Positions 61,694 to 64,000 of a DNA stretch of 64,000 nucleotides are shown here, in pieces (within the stretch, counting starts at the first letter, position 1; each line of letters starts with the position of its first letter). Source of the stretch: Schinkia azotoformans LMG 9581 (GTDB taxonomy: Bacteria; Bacillota; Bacilli; Bacillales; Bacillaceae_J); assembly GCF_000307855.1 (NCBI RefSeq), contig NZ_AJLR01000045.1, forward strand, positions 140,981-204,980, written 5' to 3'. Made by a program: the position numbers and the translations under genes. The notes under the pieces are model-generated. The model did not search any database and was not told where the DNA came from. It was given only the letters and a program-made list of their open reading frames with translations.

Positions 61694-62476
61694 ATGGCTG
61701 GCAGAAGGTTATGGACAAAAGAAGAGGACTTATATCTTGAGGATAATGTAGGGAAATTAAGACTTCAAACGATTGCCAAAAGGTTGGGTAGGACTTTGGC
61801 AGCGGTTGAGTCTCGGATATTATTCCTTGGTATCGGACATACAAAAATAATGAGTGGCAGAATAACAGCAAATGAATTGGCAATAGCGCTTGGCATTGAT
61901 TCACATGCAGTTAAACGTTGGATTAAAAGCCATGGCCTTAAAGCTGTAACAAAAGCAACCAGGGCAGAAGCGAAGTTTCATCTGATATCCATTGATGACT
62001 TCTGGAAATGGGCAGAGGCCAATAAAGAAAAAATCAATTTTTCAAGGATTGAAACTGATATTTTAGCACCGGAGCCAGAATGGGTTGAAGTACAAAGGAA
62101 AATAGATACAGCCGAAATTCCAAAGAAACACAGAAAGCCGTGGAATGAAAAAGAAACACAACGACTTATGGAGTTATTTAACCAGGGCCGTTGTTTAGAA
62201 GAAATTGCACAGTTGTTAAATCGTACGGAAAAAGGGATTCAACGTAAAATATCCAGATTAAAAGAGCAAAGGCTGTTGCCATATGACAAAATATTGCTGC
62301 CGTGGAAGAAGAAAGAACTTCAATTGATGTTAGAACTCGAGAATCAAGGATTGGAAGACTCGGAGATTGCCATTGAATTAGGCCGGACTGAAAAACAAGT
62401 ATCTTGGAAAAGGCTGCATTTAAGAAGCAAAGGTTTATATGATGGCTATAAGAAAAGAGTGAATTCGGTTTCTTAA
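61694..62476 (+). CDS. Multi-SANT/Myb-like DNA-binding prophage protein
   Basis: The 260-residue product starts at the ATG behind ATTGAGGTGATAA. Three SANT/Myb-like units are visible: RRLWTKEEDLYLEDNVGKL with TIAKRLGRTLAAVESR; KPWNEKETQRLMELFNQG with EIAQLLNRTEKGIQRK; and LPWKKKELQLMLELENQG with EIAIELGRTEKQVSWK. An excisionase-like HTH (ITANELAIALGIDSHAVKRW) lies between the first two. It should bind DNA at repeated sites; its role is unknown. Confidence 0.75.
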   Translation: MAGRRLWTKEEDLYLEDNVGKLRLQTIAKRLGRTLAAVESRILFLGIGHTKIMSGRITANELAIALGIDSHAVKRWIKSHGLKAVTKATRAEAKFHLISIDDFWKWAEANKEKINFSRIETDILAPEPEWVEVQRKIDTAEIPKKHRKPWNEKETQRLMELFNQGRCLEEIAQLLNRTEKGIQRKISRLKEQRLLPYDKILLPWKKKELQLMLELENQGLEDSEIAIELGRTEKQVSWKRLHLRSKGLYDGYKKRVNSVS

Positions 62477-62502
62477 ATAATTACGTGAAAGGAATGAAGA
62501 AT

Positions 62503-62733
62503 ATGAGAAACACACTAGGTGATTTGAATAATCATTTGTTTGCGCAATTAGAACGTTTAAGTGATGAAGATTTAACTGGTGACAAATTAGCTGAGGAGAT
62601 CAATCGGGCAAAAGCTGTGACGGATGTTGCTTCTCAAATCATTGCTAATGGATCTTTAGTGCTAAAAGCAAAAACTGCATATGAAGAAAACATAGCGGCC
62701 AACGCATCCAAACCTAAAATGTTGGAGGGATAA
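62503..62733 (+). CDS. Small helical prophage protein, unknown
   Basis: The 76-residue product starts at the ATG behind GTGAAAGGAATGAAG. It is helical and acidic (LAEEINRAKAVTDVASQIIA, SLVLKAKTAYEENI), a pattern seen in short proteins preceding HNH or terminase genes in Bacillus phages. No function is known. It is separated from the HNH gene by 2 bases. Confidence 0.6.
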   Translation: MRNTLGDLNNHLFAQLERLSDEDLTGDKLAEEINRAKAVTDVASQIIANGSLVLKAKTAYEENIAANASKPKMLEG

Positions 62734-62735
62734 AT

Positions 62736-63518
62736 ATGCCGCATTACTATACAGAGGAGCAAAAGGACTTTATTCGTGAGTTTGCTCCAGGAAGGTACAA
62801 CTCAGAAATTGCAGAACTGTTTAATGCTAAGTTTGGTATCAGTGTTACAGAAGGGCAAATTAAAAGCTTTAAAGCCAATCATCGAATTAAAAGTAACGTA
62901 TCAAGAAGAAGGGTAATAGAAGATGTTGGGCTCTTTACAAAAGAGCAAAAAGCCTTCATTAAAGAGAATGTAAGGGGATTATCGAATCGAAAATTAACAG
63001 ACTTGGTAAATCAAAAATATGGCCTTTCCATTACAGTTAAGCAAATGAAGACCTGGAAAAATAATCATGGACTATCTAGTGGTTTAAAAGGGTCTGAAGG
63101 TATGGACCCTCCGAATAAAGGCACGAAAGGATTATATAATGTTGGTGGTAACCGAACGTCATTCAAGAAAGGGCAGAAACCCTTAAATTACAAGCCAGTT
63201 GGAACAGAGCGCATCGATCGAGATGGCTACGTACTAATTAAAGTATCTGATGAGGGACCATGGAACAAACGCTGGAGACTAAAGCATAACGTAATTTGGG
63301 AAGAAGCAAATGGGCCAATACCAAAGGGTCATTGTTTATTGTTCCTAGATGGAAATAAACAAAACGTATCATTAGAAAACTTACAATTAATCACACGCAG
63401 TCAGCTCGCACGTTTAAATCAAAATCATCTGATTTCAAACGATGCTGAACTAACAAAAACAGGGCTAATTATAGCTAATATTTATGGAAAAATTGGTGAA
63501 CGTAGGAAAAGTAAATAA
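62736..63518 (+). CDS. HNH endonuclease with duplicated N-terminal DNA-binding module
   Basis: The 260-residue product has ribosome site TTGGAGGGATAAAT. Two tandem modules of about 65 residues start it (YTEEQKDFIREFAPGRYNSE and FTKEQKAFIKENVRGLSNRK, each followed by a K-x-FK/TWK-x-NH helix). A C-terminal HNH_3 nuclease domain follows (RLKHNVIWEEANGPIPKGH, then LFLDGNKQNVSLENLQLI). It could be a packaging-linked or homing-type nuclease; context before the expected terminase favours a packaging role or free-standing homing. Confidence 0.88.
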   Translation: MPHYYTEEQKDFIREFAPGRYNSEIAELFNAKFGISVTEGQIKSFKANHRIKSNVSRRRVIEDVGLFTKEQKAFIKENVRGLSNRKLTDLVNQKYGLSITVKQMKTWKNNHGLSSGLKGSEGMDPPNKGTKGLYNVGGNRTSFKKGQKPLNYKPVGTERIDRDGYVLIKVSDEGPWNKRWRLKHNVIWEEANGPIPKGHCLLFLDGNKQNVSLENLQLITRSQLARLNQNHLISNDAELTKTGLIIANIYGKIGERRKSK

Positions 63519-63531
63519 GGAGTTAATGGTA

Positions 63532-63714
63532 ATGGGGATAAACGAAATTACTAAAGATGAAGCAAATGAAATCATGGATAAATATAGTCCGCGTGGGTTG
63601 TATTACTTTTTTGACAATGGTCTCTATATCGGAATTGATAACTCAAGTGGAGATGCATGGGTTGAAGAGTTTAAAAGTAAGCAAGAATGCATTGATTGGC
63701 TAAAAGATTGGTGA
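63532..63714 (+). CDS. Small prophage protein, unknown
   Basis: The 60-residue product starts at the second ATG behind AAGGAG; an ATG 6 bases earlier is too close to the site. It has an acidic mixed fold (ITKDEANEIMDKYSPRGLYY, then FKSKQECIDWLKDW). No family is recognised. Confidence 0.55.
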   Translation: MGINEITKDEANEIMDKYSPRGLYYFFDNGLYIGIDNSSGDAWVEEFKSKQECIDWLKDW

Positions 63715-63752
63715 ATAATTGATTCAAAAAGCGACATGGTGAGGTGACGAAA

Positions 63753-63923
63753 ATGACTAACACGCATGGAAAAACAATCAGTCTTTATGTAGTCACGGAT
63801 GAAGAACATCTATATTGTGACCGAGTAGGAAGCGTCATTTGGGAGGACAGAACAAGAGTGTATTTAGATTTTGGTGATGATGTCTACTTGCTTGAACGAC
63901 ATGAAGTAGAACGAATAATTTAA
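63753..63923 (+). CDS. Small prophage protein, unknown
   Basis: The 56-residue product starts at ATG behind GGTGAGGTGACGAAA. It is a beta-rich acidic protein (KTISLYVVTDEEHLYCDRVG, RVYLDFGDDVYLLERHEVE). No family is recognised. The 77 bases after it contain nothing identifiable before the window ends. Confidence 0.55.
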   Translation: MTNTHGKTISLYVVTDEEHLYCDRVGSVIWEDRTRVYLDFGDDVYLLERHEVERII

Positions 63924-64000
63924 TGCACAGTTCGACCAAAACGTGTTGTAGATCATAACTATTTTTAATATACGCTTTGAAAAAAGGAAGCACTCGGCGG

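Larger units (their letters stand above)
42868..64000. mobile_element. Prophage, left end and early region (right end outside window)
   Basis: The element starts between the sufB stop and the integrase gene. It shows the standard order integrase, moron (Fic), CI repressor, divergent switch, early genes, antirepressor, recombination and replication genes, RecU, sigma-like late regulator and HNH. No terminase, portal, capsid, tail or lysis genes occur before base 64,000, so at least half of a typical siphovirus genome lies further right. Only small patches of decay are seen (one amber codon), so it may be functional. Confidence 0.93.

Overview
The window looks like a low-GC Gram-positive chromosome, most probably a Bacillus/Neobacillus-type member of the Bacillaceae. 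The basis is strong AGGAGG-type ribosome sites, sporulation-type histidine kinases, SigI/RsgI, two SAM-I riboswitches, a SufCDSUB operon, and gene order that follows the Bacillus subtilis yus region as I remember it (fadN-fadA-fadE-yusI-gcvH ... yusF-yusE ... yusD ... metNPQ). The species cannot be named from the sequence alone.

Chromosomal part (1-42,867). A 5'-truncated DinB-fold protein is followed by a three-gene operon (CheY-like receiver, CheC-like phosphatase, PAS-GGDEF cyclase) behind a leader with an intrinsic terminator. Next come an OmpR-type two-component pair and an exported acidic-tailed protein with three 11-bp direct repeats upstream. A signalling-rich stretch (5.4-10.6 kb) holds two intact phosphorelay-type histidine kinases, two decayed kinase relics, a Crp/Fnr regulator and a LytTR response regulator. 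Then come a DUF2268 protease, a DedA protein, a TerC protein under a yybP-ykoY (Mn2+) riboswitch, an LtaS-type lipoteichoic acid synthase, the fadNAE beta-oxidation operon, an ArsC/Spx-like protein and gcvH. Between gcvH and yusF sits an apparent catabolic insertion: a TRAP transporter, an IclR regulator and three 3-hydroxybenzoate/gentisate enzymes. Between yusE and yusD sit sigI-rsgI. Two SAM-I riboswitches then control metY and metNPQ, and the chromosomal part ends with sufCDSUB behind a promoter overlapped by a Fur-box-like sequence.

Prophage (about 42,868-64,000, right end outside the window). It abuts the 3' end of sufB. A leftward lysogeny module carries a tyrosine integrase, a Fic protein and a CI/LexA-type S24 repressor. 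A divergent switch with four 16-bp operators follows, then a rightward early region. The early region has a Cro-like protein, several small unknowns, an ORF6N/ORF6C antirepressor, a recombination cassette (unknown protein, SbcC-like ATPase, UvrD-like helicase, SSB), a DnaD-like replisome organiser containing 12-bp iterons (candidate origin), a DnaC-like loader, a phage metallopeptidase interrupted by an in-frame amber codon, RecU, a sigma-like late regulator, a multi-SANT protein and an HNH endonuclease. No packaging or structural genes are reached.

The least explained parts are the leader of the CheY/CheC/GGDEF operon, a SAM-I element that seems to lack helix P4, the structured non-coding segment at 49.57-49.68 kb, and the ATPase/helicase cassette with its unrecognised first gene.
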